From a virus: DNA of 43,304 bases. This document shows positions 23,750 to 32,481 of the stretch, one piece after another (positions within the stretch are counted from its first letter, which is position 1; every line of letters starts with the position of its first letter). The notes below the pieces were generated by a model, which saw nothing but the letters and a program-made list of their open reading frames with translations, searched no databases and was not told the origin of the DNA. A program made the translations under genes and the position numbers. The stretch covers positions 1-43,304 of the IMG/VR virus record IMGVR_UViG_3300015195_000011; one strand, 5' to 3'.

Positions 23750-24637
23750 TTATCGATTTCCTTTTGCAAATAGGCCGGACAATCGTTCCTCGATCACGCG
23801 GGCTTTATCCCCGGATGACTCGGCTTTCTTGAGGGCCTTGTTGAAGTTCAATTTCTGGGCGACCGATTCAGGCATCTTGTTGGAGGCCGCACCGGGTCTG
23901 ATGACCTTTTGCGCAGACTCAACCGCCTTAGCCGTACCCGATTTAACCTTGTCGAACTGCATTGCCTTCCAGATGATCTGGACAGAACGCGGGTCTAGCA
24001 GTACCGAATCGATCTCTTGTTCGGCGAGTCCCTGAGAAGATGCGAAAGTGCGCATGTCCTTCTCGGTCTGCTCGCTGAAGCCTTCGATTGATTTAGAGGC
24101 CAGCTCACGCGTCTTGGAGCGCAATTCTGTAATCTTTGATTTGACATCCTCTTGGAACTTAGCTCGCTTCTCAGTGACGGACGATGCCAATGCTTGTCGC
24201 TGTTCCTTGATGTTGTCGATTTCAACCTTGTGCCTCAGCATCTGATCGGTGCTCATTTGCGCCCAATCGAGGCTTGCGGCCTGTTTTAGGTACGCATCGA
24301 TGACATTGATCTGTTGCTGTTCGGCTGCGACGGACTGGGCAAATGCTGAATCAAGTTTGGAGGTCTCGGCGATGGCTCTGACTTGCTCCAAGGCTTGACG
24401 TTGAGAGGCAAGCTCTTGAGTCTTTCGGGTGTAGTCCTCGTTTTTCATAAAAGCGTCTTTCAACGCCTTGGGAACTGAGACTTTCTGCCCGTCCCAATCT
24501 AGCTCTGCGAGGTCTGATTCCACTTCGGCGACTGCATCCTCAACGGGTGCTTCGGTCTCCGGTGTGATTCCAAACTTGCTCGCAATTCTGTCAGTGATCG
24601 ACTGCTCTGGCGCTTGGTCGATTGTTTCGTCAGTCAT
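23750..24637 (-). CDS. Capsid scaffolding protein
   Basis: A 295-residue acidic, helical protein. There is an acidic N-terminus, a segment VSVPKALKDAFMKNEDYTRK then TQELASQRQALEQVRA, which is typical of phage scaffolds, a long central coiled coil, and a basic C-terminal helix (NKMPESVAQKLNFNKALKKA). It lies between the portal side and the capsid gene, as scaffolds do. It is expected to guide procapsid assembly and then leave. Confidence 0.85.
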   Translation of the reverse strand: MTDETIDQAPEQSITDRIASKFGITPETEAPVEDAVAEVESDLAELDWDGQKVSVPKALKDAFMKNEDYTRKTQELASQRQALEQVRAIAETSKLDSAFAQSVAAEQQQINVIDAYLKQAASLDWAQMSTDQMLRHKVEIDNIKEQRQALASSVTEKRAKFQEDVKSKITELRSKTRELASKSIEGFSEQTEKDMRTFASSQGLAEQEIDSVLLDPRSVQIIWKAMQFDKVKSGTAKAVESAQKVIRPGAASNKMPESVAQKLNFNKALKKAESSGDKARVIEERLSGLFAKGNR

Positions 24638-24642
24638 ATAAT
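24614..24642 (+). promoter_or_regulatory. Promoter with -10 seven bases before an ATG
   Basis: A perfect TATAAT (24637-24642) lies 17 bases after TTGGTC (24614-24619), a weak -35. The ATG follows seven bases after the -10, predicting a leaderless mRNA. The -10 overlaps the scaffold start codon on the other strand. Confidence 0.5.
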
Positions 24643-24649
24643 CAAACCT

Positions 24650-24931
24650 ATGTTGAATAAATTCTTAAACTGGGTATTACGGCCAAAGGAACATAAAGTG
24701 CCGCAGATTTGCACGATTGCAATCAGTGATGCCGGAACCGACAACAATCGATTCTTAATAGATATAGAAGGACTCACTCGCGAAGAATTCATACTCAAAG
24801 ACCCACACTTGGATCATGACAAACGCTATCGCATTGATTTCATGAGTCGCGACCGCAAAGGCAAGTCGTATCTCGTTCTAAGACTAGATGACGCATCCGG
24901 TGCGGCGCCTTTCAAAGATCTATCTAAATAG
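24650..24931 (+). CDS. Isolated opposite-strand gene inside the structural operon (moron candidate)
   Basis: A 93-residue protein, MLNKFLNWVLRPKEHKVPQI at the start, with a beta-type core (ICTIAISDAGTDNNRFLIDI and YRIDFMSRDRKGKSYLVLRL). It exactly fills the 282-base space between the scaffold and the next late gene, which otherwise would be empty, and it has its own promoter. Its end overlaps the convergent gene by 12 bases. No family is recognised. A separately expressed, opposite-strand gene among virion genes is the usual form of a moron (prophage-expressed cargo). Confidence 0.6.
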   Translation: MLNKFLNWVLRPKEHKVPQICTIAISDAGTDNNRFLIDIEGLTREEFILKDPHLDHDKRYRIDFMSRDRKGKSYLVLRLDDASGAAPFKDLSK

Positions 24932-25204
24932 TCCTTTGAATGGGTTTTTCTTAGCCATTGATTCGGCTAATTTGAATTCGGCTAACTTGCCCGAGTTGAA
25001 TGCAACAACTAGGTTTGCTTGAACATCACGCAACAGCCGTAAGCATTTACGTAAGTTCTCGGCCGATTCGGTATCGTTTAAGGGGCACTTCTCGATCTGT
25101 GCAATGATCGCAAGGCGGCAGTGTTCGAACGATTCTTGATACAACGGGTTATCGAGGACCGCTTTTGCTTTAAGGGCCCTTTCCAACTCTTGAGCGGGGG
25201 TCAC
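24920..25204 (-). CDS. Hypothetical protein between portal and scaffold
   Basis: A 94-residue helical protein, MTPAQELERALKAKAVLDNP at the start, ending NPFKGLFR. The GTG start overlaps the portal stop (GTGA). The helical make-up resembles small proteins that sit between portal and scaffold genes in SU10-like and P22-like phages; function unknown. Confidence 0.65.
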   Translation of the reverse strand: MTPAQELERALKAKAVLDNPLYQESFEHCRLAIIAQIEKCPLNDTESAENLRKCLRLLRDVQANLVVAFNSGKLAEFKLAESMAKKNPFKGLFR

Positions 25205-27384
25205 AGGTCTGGGCCCGGTGCGTTCTCGATGCCGTCATGTGCCTTATCGACAGCCCTGTTTAACTTGGCGCCCGCATCGACTGCGTTATTGATCTTTGCA
25301 TCTAGTGCGGCTAACGATGCTGCGTGATGAGCTTTGATCTGCTCCATATCTACGTTGTGACCATGCGCTATTTGCGCTTGCATGATCGATACGCCCGCGG
25401 CTGAATCAACAGCATATTTCTCTAGCTCAGCCTTTCGCTGTGATTCAACCTCTTGCTGCAGCAATTCAGCCGATTTAATGCGCTCGCTGCTGACGACCTT
25501 CATTTGTGTTGCAACCACTTGAGGAGGAGGAGGCGGCGGCGGTTTGGGCGGTGACTTGGCGGGATCTGTCCAGAACCTATCCGGTGCTGCAAAGCCGCCG
25601 GCCTTACTCAATTCAACCAACGTGTTGTAGTAGTTCTCAGGCGTACAGACAGGAATACCGAGCTGTAAGGCTTCAGATTGCTTTTGCGCCATGCCCATCA
25701 GGCGCATGATCTGGCCATCCTTATTACCCGCTGAGAATGCGACACAAGCTTTAAAGTCAGTCCTCTTGCGCCAGGAGCCGGGATCTACCTCCACCCAGTT
25801 ACCCGAGAGCTGCACCATTTGACGTTTATGGCCCATCTTTAGGACCTGTTCGTGCACGATCGAGAATAGGTCTTCAATTGCAAAGGCTAGAATTCGGGCA
25901 ATCTGCTCGACTCGCTGTGCAGCCATGGAGGTCACTTGATTGACCGTACCGGGCTGGGACTTGGTCATCAAGTCAGAACTGTCGACACCACTAAAGCCGT
26001 TGGATACTCCGGTCCTCGTCTCACGGACTGAGTCCATATACTGCAGGCCTTCAATAGCTTGCGGGAAGACGAAGGGCACCTCTTCATACCTGATCTGGTT
26101 GATATCTTTGGCGCGGATCACACCGTCAGGACGCCTAATAAGGGCATCGTCCATATTGACGAATTCCTCATTCAAGACCTTTTGCGGGTACAAAGCGGCA
26201 TACAGGGAGTCCAGGCCCTGCCGCAATATAGATGTCTTGATGCGCTGCACATCGGCGGCAAGATCGCCTATTCCGACACCTACGTGCCGGTGCGGCAATG
26301 GGCAGGCAACGCCTGAGGCCACTGGTATCCGGCTTACTTCTTCTTTGTAAAGAATGCGCCGGCCGACACGGGTAATCTGCAGCAATTCTGCAATGCCATC
26401 CCCGTCCGCATCAACACGAATCCAGATCATCCGAGCTTTCACTCGGCGCATACTGGGATCGCTCGGTTTATACCGTTCTAACCTGCGCTCCCCGAACTGG
26501 TCGCGGGCGTAGTCCTCCTGTGTATAGATCTCAGGATCATCCGCAATGTCTGTCGGTATGTCGTAGCCCTGCTCCCTCAACTCGGTCAGGGTCATCTCTT
26601 CCCAATACTCAAAGTAATTGCACCGATCATCGATGCGCCAGGAGTATGACCTTTGGTCGACCTTGACCCGCTCAGGGGGTAGGACCCGCAAACACAGGTC
26701 TTTCTCGGTGTTTGTCCTACGGATGGTGACGTCATAGAGGACAGCCGGCGTAGTCATCGGCTGACCATTCGCATCCACTATCGGCTCGCCCTGTGGGCCT
26801 AGCACGGGATCTGGGGCTAGGTCAGGCGCAGGCTTCGATTGTGCGTCGATCAGCTGACAGGAGGGATCCTGCAGGAGATATGCGATACCTTGCTTGGTCT
26901 GTTCTGCGTACTTCTCGATCTCGACTTTACGGTTATTGTCTCGATACACCAGCCAGTAGGCGTTCTTGGTCAATAAAGCATCGGTCGCAAACTCTAGGAA
27001 CTGATCGAACCAGGGGTGTTTTACAGTAACCAGCCAATTTAAATAAGCCGATTCCTGCTTGGCCTGGTCCACATCATCAGGGCCCAATGGAAGTAACGTT
27101 ACGACATCATCGCCGTTCGCAAAGATGCTGCAGAGCGATGGCAATATCCACTGCACGGTCTCAAACACCGTTCGATCGACGACATTCGATTGTCCTTCGG
27201 GGGCTGGGTCTACGTTCTTACCCAGGTAAAGATCAATTGCGAGTGCACGTTGTGCTGATAGCTCAGCGGTCAGGTTTGAAAGATTCGACCCATAGCTACG
27301 GTTATCCGCATCATCGATCGCCGCAATGAGGGCAATCTCATCCATCGGCTTATTCGCCGACGTTGAATCAATAGGTTGATCCAT
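25201..27384 (-). CDS. Portal protein
   Basis: A 727-residue protein, the length of P22-type portals (725). Seen: DRTVFETVQWILPSLCSIFA, FLEFATDALLTKNAYWLVYR, HRHVGVGIGDLAADVQRIKT, and QPGTVNQVTSMAAQRVEQIA, with a clip and stem region of mixed helices, a proline run near residue 640 (PPKPPPPPPP), and a long C-terminal helical barrel-like tail. It forms the 12-fold ring through which DNA is packaged and ejected. It follows the terminase, separated only by a tailspike gene. Confidence 0.88.
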   Translation of the reverse strand: MDQPIDSTSANKPMDEIALIAAIDDADNRSYGSNLSNLTAELSAQRALAIDLYLGKNVDPAPEGQSNVVDRTVFETVQWILPSLCSIFANGDDVVTLLPLGPDDVDQAKQESAYLNWLVTVKHPWFDQFLEFATDALLTKNAYWLVYRDNNRKVEIEKYAEQTKQGIAYLLQDPSCQLIDAQSKPAPDLAPDPVLGPQGEPIVDANGQPMTTPAVLYDVTIRRTNTEKDLCLRVLPPERVKVDQRSYSWRIDDRCNYFEYWEEMTLTELREQGYDIPTDIADDPEIYTQEDYARDQFGERRLERYKPSDPSMRRVKARMIWIRVDADGDGIAELLQITRVGRRILYKEEVSRIPVASGVACPLPHRHVGVGIGDLAADVQRIKTSILRQGLDSLYAALYPQKVLNEEFVNMDDALIRRPDGVIRAKDINQIRYEEVPFVFPQAIEGLQYMDSVRETRTGVSNGFSGVDSSDLMTKSQPGTVNQVTSMAAQRVEQIARILAFAIEDLFSIVHEQVLKMGHKRQMVQLSGNWVEVDPGSWRKRTDFKACVAFSAGNKDGQIMRLMGMAQKQSEALQLGIPVCTPENYYNTLVELSKAGGFAAPDRFWTDPAKSPPKPPPPPPPQVVATQMKVVSSERIKSAELLQQEVESQRKAELEKYAVDSAAGVSIMQAQIAHGHNVDMEQIKAHHAASLAALDAKINNAVDAGAKLNRAVDKAHDGIENAPGPDL

Positions 27385-29391
27385 TTATCCAATGACCCAG
27401 TTCGAGCCGTTGTAATAGACGGGGACCGTATTAGCGCCGCCACCCGCCACGGTAGATACGAAAGTGGTTGCAGTTGCGTCATTGACGATGTATCGCATAC
27501 CACTGACCGCTGCGTTACCAGCATTCGATGCGCCACCGGGAAGGAAGGCGACTGCAATCGGGGTCGTGACCTCGACAAAGTTTTTGCTGATGTAGTTATT
27601 AGTCGTCCAGATCTCGGTACCATTGCCGGTCCCGGCCGCGTTTTGCATGACAGTGCCATCAGTATATTTCTGATACTGCAAGCCGAAATGGCGCAAGGAT
27701 GCATAAGAACCCCCGGTCCCTGAACTCCATTTCATAGCCCCGCCGCTGCCGAGCGCTTGCCAGTTCATGCCGTTGCCTGACATCTGTCCGGAAGTTGCCG
27801 CAATACCAAACGTAGTAGTGCCGTCGTAGGTCACTTGAAAGCTATACGCAGCACCATCGGCCACCGACTGCAACACCGCAATCTGCCGTGTGCCGTTGGC
27901 AATCGCTGCCGCAACAGCCACTGGGTTGGGCATGCCGGAACTCGCCGGCCAATCAGGTGTAACGAGAACCGGCACTCCAGAAGCCCCCGTGGGGGAACCG
28001 AACTGCCCTGCAGAGGCCTGCAGCCGGATCGGAAATGCACTGACATCGAATTGGTTATAAACATTCGCGCCGTTATTGAGGATCTGATTGGGCTGTCCAC
28101 AGGTATTATCGACAATCGATGGGATATTGCAGGCGTTCGCGCCGACTTGAATCACATTGAGATTTGTAGCATTGCCGAATGAGATGGTTTGCGAGCCGGT
28201 TTGTTTGGCTGCAAGCGACGAGGTCACCGTCGTTGAGACGAAATTACTGACCGTAGTTCCCGCCAATAAGCCTGCCGCAGATATCGCCATACCGGTCAAA
28301 AGCAATGGTTGTGTCACCGATGTAATCGAGGTTGAATTGTTGGTCAGAGTGCCGGTAAAGGTGCCGATGATCGTACCCAACGTGATACAAGCTGTCGTAT
28401 TGCCAATCGCATCGTAGAAACCATTCGGCCCAACGATATTCAATGTGGACTGGGTCAATTTGATGGCAGTATCTGCATACTGCATTTCAAAGAGGTTGTC
28501 TCTGATGACATTGCCGGTGCAGTTGCTTCCCGCCACCAAACCATCGAATTCTATGAGCGGCGTGGTATCAGTCGAAACACCGCTCTTTTTGGTGCCGCAA
28601 CCCGAAGCGAAGGTATTGCCCTGGAACACATTGCCATTGCAATACACACGCCCATATAAACCGCGCCGGATGGACTGAAAGAAGCAGTTCCTAACACTTG
28701 AGTTATAGCCCTGAAATGCATTGCTGGCAGAGGTGCTCGTGTTCGTCGTCGTAGTCGTCGTTCCACCCCAGCAGATCGCGTCCTGATTGGGGGCGGTATT
28801 GTTGATCGGGAAAGAATTGATACCCCTAAATACGCAGTTCTGGATGTCCATTGTCGTATAGGTCGTATAGATGAGATAGCCACCCGATGCGGTACTGTCG
28901 GTAAAAATGACATCACGGGCCACAAATAGACCATTACCGGTCAGAAGTATCTTGCCGTTACTGCCAGCCGCGTATTGCAGATCAAGCACAGTGCCGGTAT
29001 TTAAAACGTTATCCCAGTGACCATTGAACCCGCCGCCCGCTCCTTGAATTTTAACCGGTACGGCATGATTGGTAGCATCGGTGGGGATTGCCGGCCATTG
29101 ATTCGCAAAAGCGTATGTCGTAGCCCCAAAAGTGAGAATACCGCCGCCCGCTGCGCCCATCGCTGTCAAGGTCGCAGCTAACGCGCCATCCCAAAAGCCA
29201 CTCGCACCATCACCATAGTTCTCAATCGAGAAAGTTCTCGTTGGCACCGTGCCCTGAGGCGCTGACGGGTAAGAGATGGCGGTACCGGCCGATATCTGAG
29301 TGTTTTCAGCCGCAGTGCCGAGATTTGCAATCTCACCGCTGAAATACTCATGACCATTGATAATCGCATTCTTGACAAATAAAACTGTCAT
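27385..29391 (-). CDS. Beta-helix tailspike or tail fibre protein
   Basis: A 668-residue protein with a repetitive beta-helix middle (NCVFRGINSFPINNTAPNQD, GNVFQGNTFASGCGTK, GNVIRDNLFEM) and a C-terminal domain (FVEVTTPIAVAFLPGGASNA, then MRYIVNDATATTFVSTVAGG). The last block is common at the C-terminus of phage tail proteins. A short module (GTLTNNSTSITSVTQPLLLT) lies near residue 345. Its position between terminase and portal is unusual for a receptor-binding protein. Probably binds a host polysaccharide. Confidence 0.75.
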   Translation of the reverse strand: MTVLFVKNAIINGHEYFSGEIANLGTAAENTQISAGTAISYPSAPQGTVPTRTFSIENYGDGASGFWDGALAATLTAMGAAGGGILTFGATTYAFANQWPAIPTDATNHAVPVKIQGAGGGFNGHWDNVLNTGTVLDLQYAAGSNGKILLTGNGLFVARDVIFTDSTASGGYLIYTTYTTMDIQNCVFRGINSFPINNTAPNQDAICWGGTTTTTTNTSTSASNAFQGYNSSVRNCFFQSIRRGLYGRVYCNGNVFQGNTFASGCGTKKSGVSTDTTPLIEFDGLVAGSNCTGNVIRDNLFEMQYADTAIKLTQSTLNIVGPNGFYDAIGNTTACITLGTIIGTFTGTLTNNSTSITSVTQPLLLTGMAISAAGLLAGTTVSNFVSTTVTSSLAAKQTGSQTISFGNATNLNVIQVGANACNIPSIVDNTCGQPNQILNNGANVYNQFDVSAFPIRLQASAGQFGSPTGASGVPVLVTPDWPASSGMPNPVAVAAAIANGTRQIAVLQSVADGAAYSFQVTYDGTTTFGIAATSGQMSGNGMNWQALGSGGAMKWSSGTGGSYASLRHFGLQYQKYTDGTVMQNAAGTGNGTEIWTTNNYISKNFVEVTTPIAVAFLPGGASNAGNAAVSGMRYIVNDATATTFVSTVAGGGANTVPVYYNGSNWVIG

Positions 29392-29558
29392 AGGACCTTC
29401 TTTAAGCTCAATTTGATGGTATGGCGGTGCTGATCCAAAGCGGCGTGCTGCTCTTGGGTGAGTTCTGGTTTATGGGGCAATAGGGTCAATACCTTCTCCT
29501 CGAGCACATCTACCCGTGCTTTTAGCTCTTTGATCGCTGCGAACATGGCGGCACTCAT
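29388..29558 (-). CDS. Small coiled-coil protein
   Basis: A 56-residue protein, start at the ATG overlapping the terminase stop (ATGA). The heptad stretch IKELKARVDVLEEKVLTLLP is followed by a short His/Gln-rich helix. Its stop overlaps the tailspike start (ATGA). Such short coiled coils next to fibre genes may aid trimer assembly, but this is not shown. Confidence 0.6.
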   Translation of the reverse strand: MSAAMFAAIKELKARVDVLEEKVLTLLPHKPELTQEQHAALDQHRHTIKLSLKKVL

Positions 29559-30823
29559 AGAAAAGACCTCTTGGGATACTTGATCGGCTGCCACGAGTCG
29601 TTGTTGTGCAGTCGCTCCGTGACCATGGCTAGATAGCGAAATGCATCGGCGCCGTGACTGTACTCATCATGCATCGGAGTAGCCGGCTCATCGGTTGAGG
29701 GCGGAATGATGCGTTTGTAGCGCTTCAAGCACTCTCTCAAGCGTAGTGTTTTATCTTTGTCGAAATAGCAGCGGCTGAAGATCAGGCGTGCTTGTTTAAT
29801 GCCCATCTCAACATCAGCCTTGGGAGCGACACTGCACGAGCCTAGGAATGACCTCACAATGCTCTGTGGGCTCTTGCCGGTGAGCTTGTAGCGATCGTCC
29901 GACCCATCCCACGGCACATAATGGCTACCCCAGTTGTAGGGCAGCTTTTTAAGCTCTGAAGCGTAATAGGCCATGTCACGCAGGTTATCTTCGATGTAAT
30001 CGACGATACGCAGCTCGGACTTATTGATCTGCACAATGATGATCGAGGTCTGATCGTTAAAGCCCAGGTCCCAGATGCTATGGGTCTTAAGCTGCGGATC
30101 CGCCGGCAGATTACAAACACGTTTGGACTGCGCTAAGGCGGCCATCTCTCTTGTATAAATGGCGCCCTGGGCTGCGGGTCTGCAGATACCTTCCCAGACG
30201 TTGTCATACTCGTCCGGATCGGTGCGCTTGAGATGCTCCATCTCATCGCGAAGCTCTTTCGTGAGCCAGGGATTATCACGCCACGAGACCGGGATCAGAA
30301 TCGTATTCGGGGGTGTATTCTCGATAAACCTGACATAAGTATCGTCTGTGTCCAAGTCAGGATTAAAACTGACCCAGATCTCACTGCCTGACTTACGTAT
30401 CGTGGGGACTAAGATCTTCCACGACTCTTTGGTAACCGTCTGGCCTTCCTCAACCCAACACCGGTCAGCGCCCTCAAACGATTTGATGCTGTCTACGGTT
30501 AAAGCTGACAACCCTGCGAAGGTAAACAGAGTCCCATTAATGCCCTTGATCTCGCTCTGCAGTATCTCGTAGTGATTGGTTAGACCGAGCTCGATGATCT
30601 GATCAGACAGCAACCGGTGTACCGACTGACGGATTGATAACTGCGTCTCACGAGCACACAGCACCCGTAATGGATCATCAGCGCCCTGCAGCAAGAGAGC
30701 TCGAGCGATACCCCAGCTCTTCGTGCCACCCCGGCCGCCGTAGAGGATCTTGTATCGTGCCGGCGTCCAGAGCGGCGCTAACTTATCCGGGACCTCAGTA
30801 TCAAGAAACTGGATTGCGGACAA
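29555..30823 (-). CDS. terL: Terminase large subunit
   Basis: A 422-residue PBSX/P22-type packaging motor and nuclease. Walker A is GGRGGTKS (residues 29-36), and the Walker B region is RCWVEEG (about 121-127) with the catalytic Glu. The coupling motif VSFNPDLDTDD follows, then the RNase H-like nuclease with IWDLGFNDQTSI (Asp near 252) and a C-terminal EYSHGADAFRYLAM bearing another acidic residue. It cuts concatemers and pumps DNA into the head through the portal. TTG start, inside the end of the small-subunit gene. Confidence 0.92.
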   Translation of the reverse strand: MSAIQFLDTEVPDKLAPLWTPARYKILYGGRGGTKSWGIARALLLQGADDPLRVLCARETQLSIRQSVHRLLSDQIIELGLTNHYEILQSEIKGINGTLFTFAGLSALTVDSIKSFEGADRCWVEEGQTVTKESWKILVPTIRKSGSEIWVSFNPDLDTDDTYVRFIENTPPNTILIPVSWRDNPWLTKELRDEMEHLKRTDPDEYDNVWEGICRPAAQGAIYTREMAALAQSKRVCNLPADPQLKTHSIWDLGFNDQTSIIIVQINKSELRIVDYIEDNLRDMAYYASELKKLPYNWGSHYVPWDGSDDRYKLTGKSPQSIVRSFLGSCSVAPKADVEMGIKQARLIFSRCYFDKDKTLRLRECLKRYKRIIPPSTDEPATPMHDEYSHGADAFRYLAMVTERLHNNDSWQPIKYPKRSFL

Positions 30824-31091
30824 AGATCACCCGACGCTGCTGTATCTCTAAGGGCTGATCAGGATCTCCACCCACGGTAATGGCTTGAGCGGGCTTGCCC
30901 TCTAATCTGTTACCTAGCTCTTGTAACGCAGCCAAGTTGCCGCTCATGCATTGATCGAGGAGCTTATCGGCTAACTCATCCAGCTCGGCTTTTTGCGAGA
31001 CTAAGGATCTGCGGTCCAATGCTCGATTGATAGCTGCAGTCCACGGTTTGGCCTTTGCACCGTTCTTATTGCCTAGCGGTGCGCCTGCCAT
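30801..31091 (-). CDS. terS: Terminase small subunit
   Basis: A 96-residue protein. The opening MAGAPLGNKNGAKAKPWTAA, followed by AINRALDRRSLVSQKAELDE, and the later NLAALQELGNRLEGKPAQAI, is characteristic of a compact small-terminase type that marks phage DNA for packaging. It directly precedes and overlaps the large subunit gene by 23 bases, as expected. Confidence 0.85.
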   Translation of the reverse strand: MAGAPLGNKNGAKAKPWTAAINRALDRRSLVSQKAELDELADKLLDQCMSGNLAALQELGNRLEGKPAQAITVGGDPDQPLEIQQRRVIFVRNPVS

Positions 31092-31116
31092 ATTGGTCTA
31101 ATCTCAAGCTCTTGAT

Positions 31117-31332
31117 TTACTTGACGGTGTGTCCGGCTGGACCGGTCTTGTGATTCACTCCGGACTCATCCGGGAATGGCATCGCTACATTGTTGTACTG
31201 ATTGTCGCCAAAGCGGGCGAACTCCTTACCATCCGCCTCACCTGGCATGCTGCGCTTCTTGGCTGTACCAAAATGGCTCTCAACCGCACCTGTCATTTGT
31301 GCGTGCTTTGATTTCTCTATGAATTCACTCAT
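31117..31332 (-). CDS. Hypothetical protein
   Basis: A 71-residue polar protein, MSEFIEKSKHAQMTGAVESH at the start. A strong AGGAG precedes the ATG. It is likely disordered in part and lies just before the terminase genes. Function unknown. Confidence 0.65.
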   Translation of the reverse strand: MSEFIEKSKHAQMTGAVESHFGTAKKRSMPGEADGKEFARFGDNQYNNVAMPFPDESGVNHKTGPAGHTVK

Positions 31333-31341
31333 TCCTTACTC

Positions 31342-31896
31342 CTATTTCTTGACACAGGTCATATACGTATCTAGGCAGGCTTCTTTGTAGAACTTCTGCG
31401 CATATTGTTGATATTCAAAGGCTCTCGAGGCGACATCGGGATGCAAGCTATATCCGCCTGTCACATCAAAATCGCACTTGTAGCCTTTGGGGTTAAATTC
31501 AATATCGTTATGCGGCGCATTGCCTTTGCGCCAGTCTTTGTTGATGTAGTAATAGAGCATCTCTGAGACCGGCGGCCATTTGTGAGTGAAGTCACCATAA
31601 GCACGTTGGGAGGCCCAGTGCGGCGTAATGATCAGGGCCTTGCCGCCTTTAACGAGCACCCGGTACATCTCATTGAAGATATGCACCCGCTCTTGGCCGT
31701 CGAAATGCTCGAGGACATGTGACATGTGAATCTCATCACAAGAGGCATCGGCCCACGGCCACTTCTTGCGCATATCGAGAACAACATCGACATTATCGAA
31801 CTTGATGGCATCGGCATTAACGAAGCCATCCATTTTTGACCGACCGCACCCAAGATTGAGCTTTAAGAGCGGTTTCTCTTCTATCTGTGCGTTCAT
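31342..31896 (-). CDS. SAM-dependent methyltransferase (glycan or lipid type)
   Basis: A 184-residue class I methyltransferase. Motif I LKLNLGCGRSKMDGFVNADA, then SCDEIHMSHVLEHF and EMYRVLVKGGKALIITPHWA, the classic blocks of methyltransferases often found in surface polysaccharide clusters. The start overlaps the upstream nuclease stop (ATGA). With the glycosyltransferase upstream it forms a second sugar-modification pair in the late operon. Confidence 0.8.
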   Translation of the reverse strand: MNAQIEEKPLLKLNLGCGRSKMDGFVNADAIKFDNVDVVLDMRKKWPWADASCDEIHMSHVLEHFDGQERVHIFNEMYRVLVKGGKALIITPHWASQRAYGDFTHKWPPVSEMLYYYINKDWRKGNAPHNDIEFNPKGYKCDFDVTGGYSLHPDVASRAFEYQQYAQKFYKEACLDTYMTCVKK

Positions 31897-32441
31897 CTGA
31901 TTAGATAGCCTTCAATCTGTTCTCTGAATTTTTCGAACCAGCCCAATTTCGTATTGCACACATGACAAAGGATGCCGCGCACCCTCCCGCTTTTGTGACA
32001 GTGGTCAACATGCCAGCCGCGTTTGCTTCTCGCAACTCCGCTATCACAAATCGCGCATACTGATCCATTGGCGGCAAATAATTGATCGAATTCGACAGCC
32101 GTAATCCCGTATTTTTTCTTGATATTGTAATTGCGAATCTTTTCTTTATAGCGATGCTTGTACTTGTGATAAGCCCGCTTGCTGGTGGCATTGTGTTCAG
32201 CGCGATGCTCAGAACGCCATTTAGCAGCGGCTACCCGCTTATGCTCCTTTATTTCCGCATCGGTATATTTTCTAACTCGAGGCTTACGCGGCTGCTTATG
32301 CAAATCACGCCATTTTTTGGCGTAGGCCGCTCTCACTGCCCGATGATGTTCCAGCTTAGCTAATGCGTTCTTCTTTGCTCTGTATGCCTCAATATCTTTC
32401 GCTCGATATCTGGCACTTTTTTCGGCCGCTGTAAGGACCAT
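31893..32441 (-). CDS. Endonuclease VII-like nuclease
   Basis: A 182-residue, basic protein. The C-terminal domain carries YGITAVEFDQLFAANGSVCA, then CDSG and WHVDHCHKSGRVRGILCHVC followed by NTKLGWFE, the two zinc Cys pairs and the DHCH core of the recombination endonuclease VII family (T4 gp49 type). The N-terminal 100 residues are a Lys/Arg-rich helical arm similar in style to the 22044-22658 nuclease. AGGGAG precedes the ATG. It may resolve junctions during packaging, or be a free-standing homing nuclease. Confidence 0.85.
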   Translation of the reverse strand: MVLTAAEKSARYRAKDIEAYRAKKNALAKLEHHRAVRAAYAKKWRDLHKQPRKPRVRKYTDAEIKEHKRVAAAKWRSEHRAEHNATSKRAYHKYKHRYKEKIRNYNIKKKYGITAVEFDQLFAANGSVCAICDSGVARSKRGWHVDHCHKSGRVRGILCHVCNTKLGWFEKFREQIEGYLIR

Positions 32442-32481
32442 AACAACTCCCTGTAGTGAGTCATTATAGTATCATGTCTCC

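Noticed and set aside
27385-29391. Diversity-generating retroelement variable region in a tail gene
   Set aside because: No reverse transcriptase or template repeat is visible in the window.
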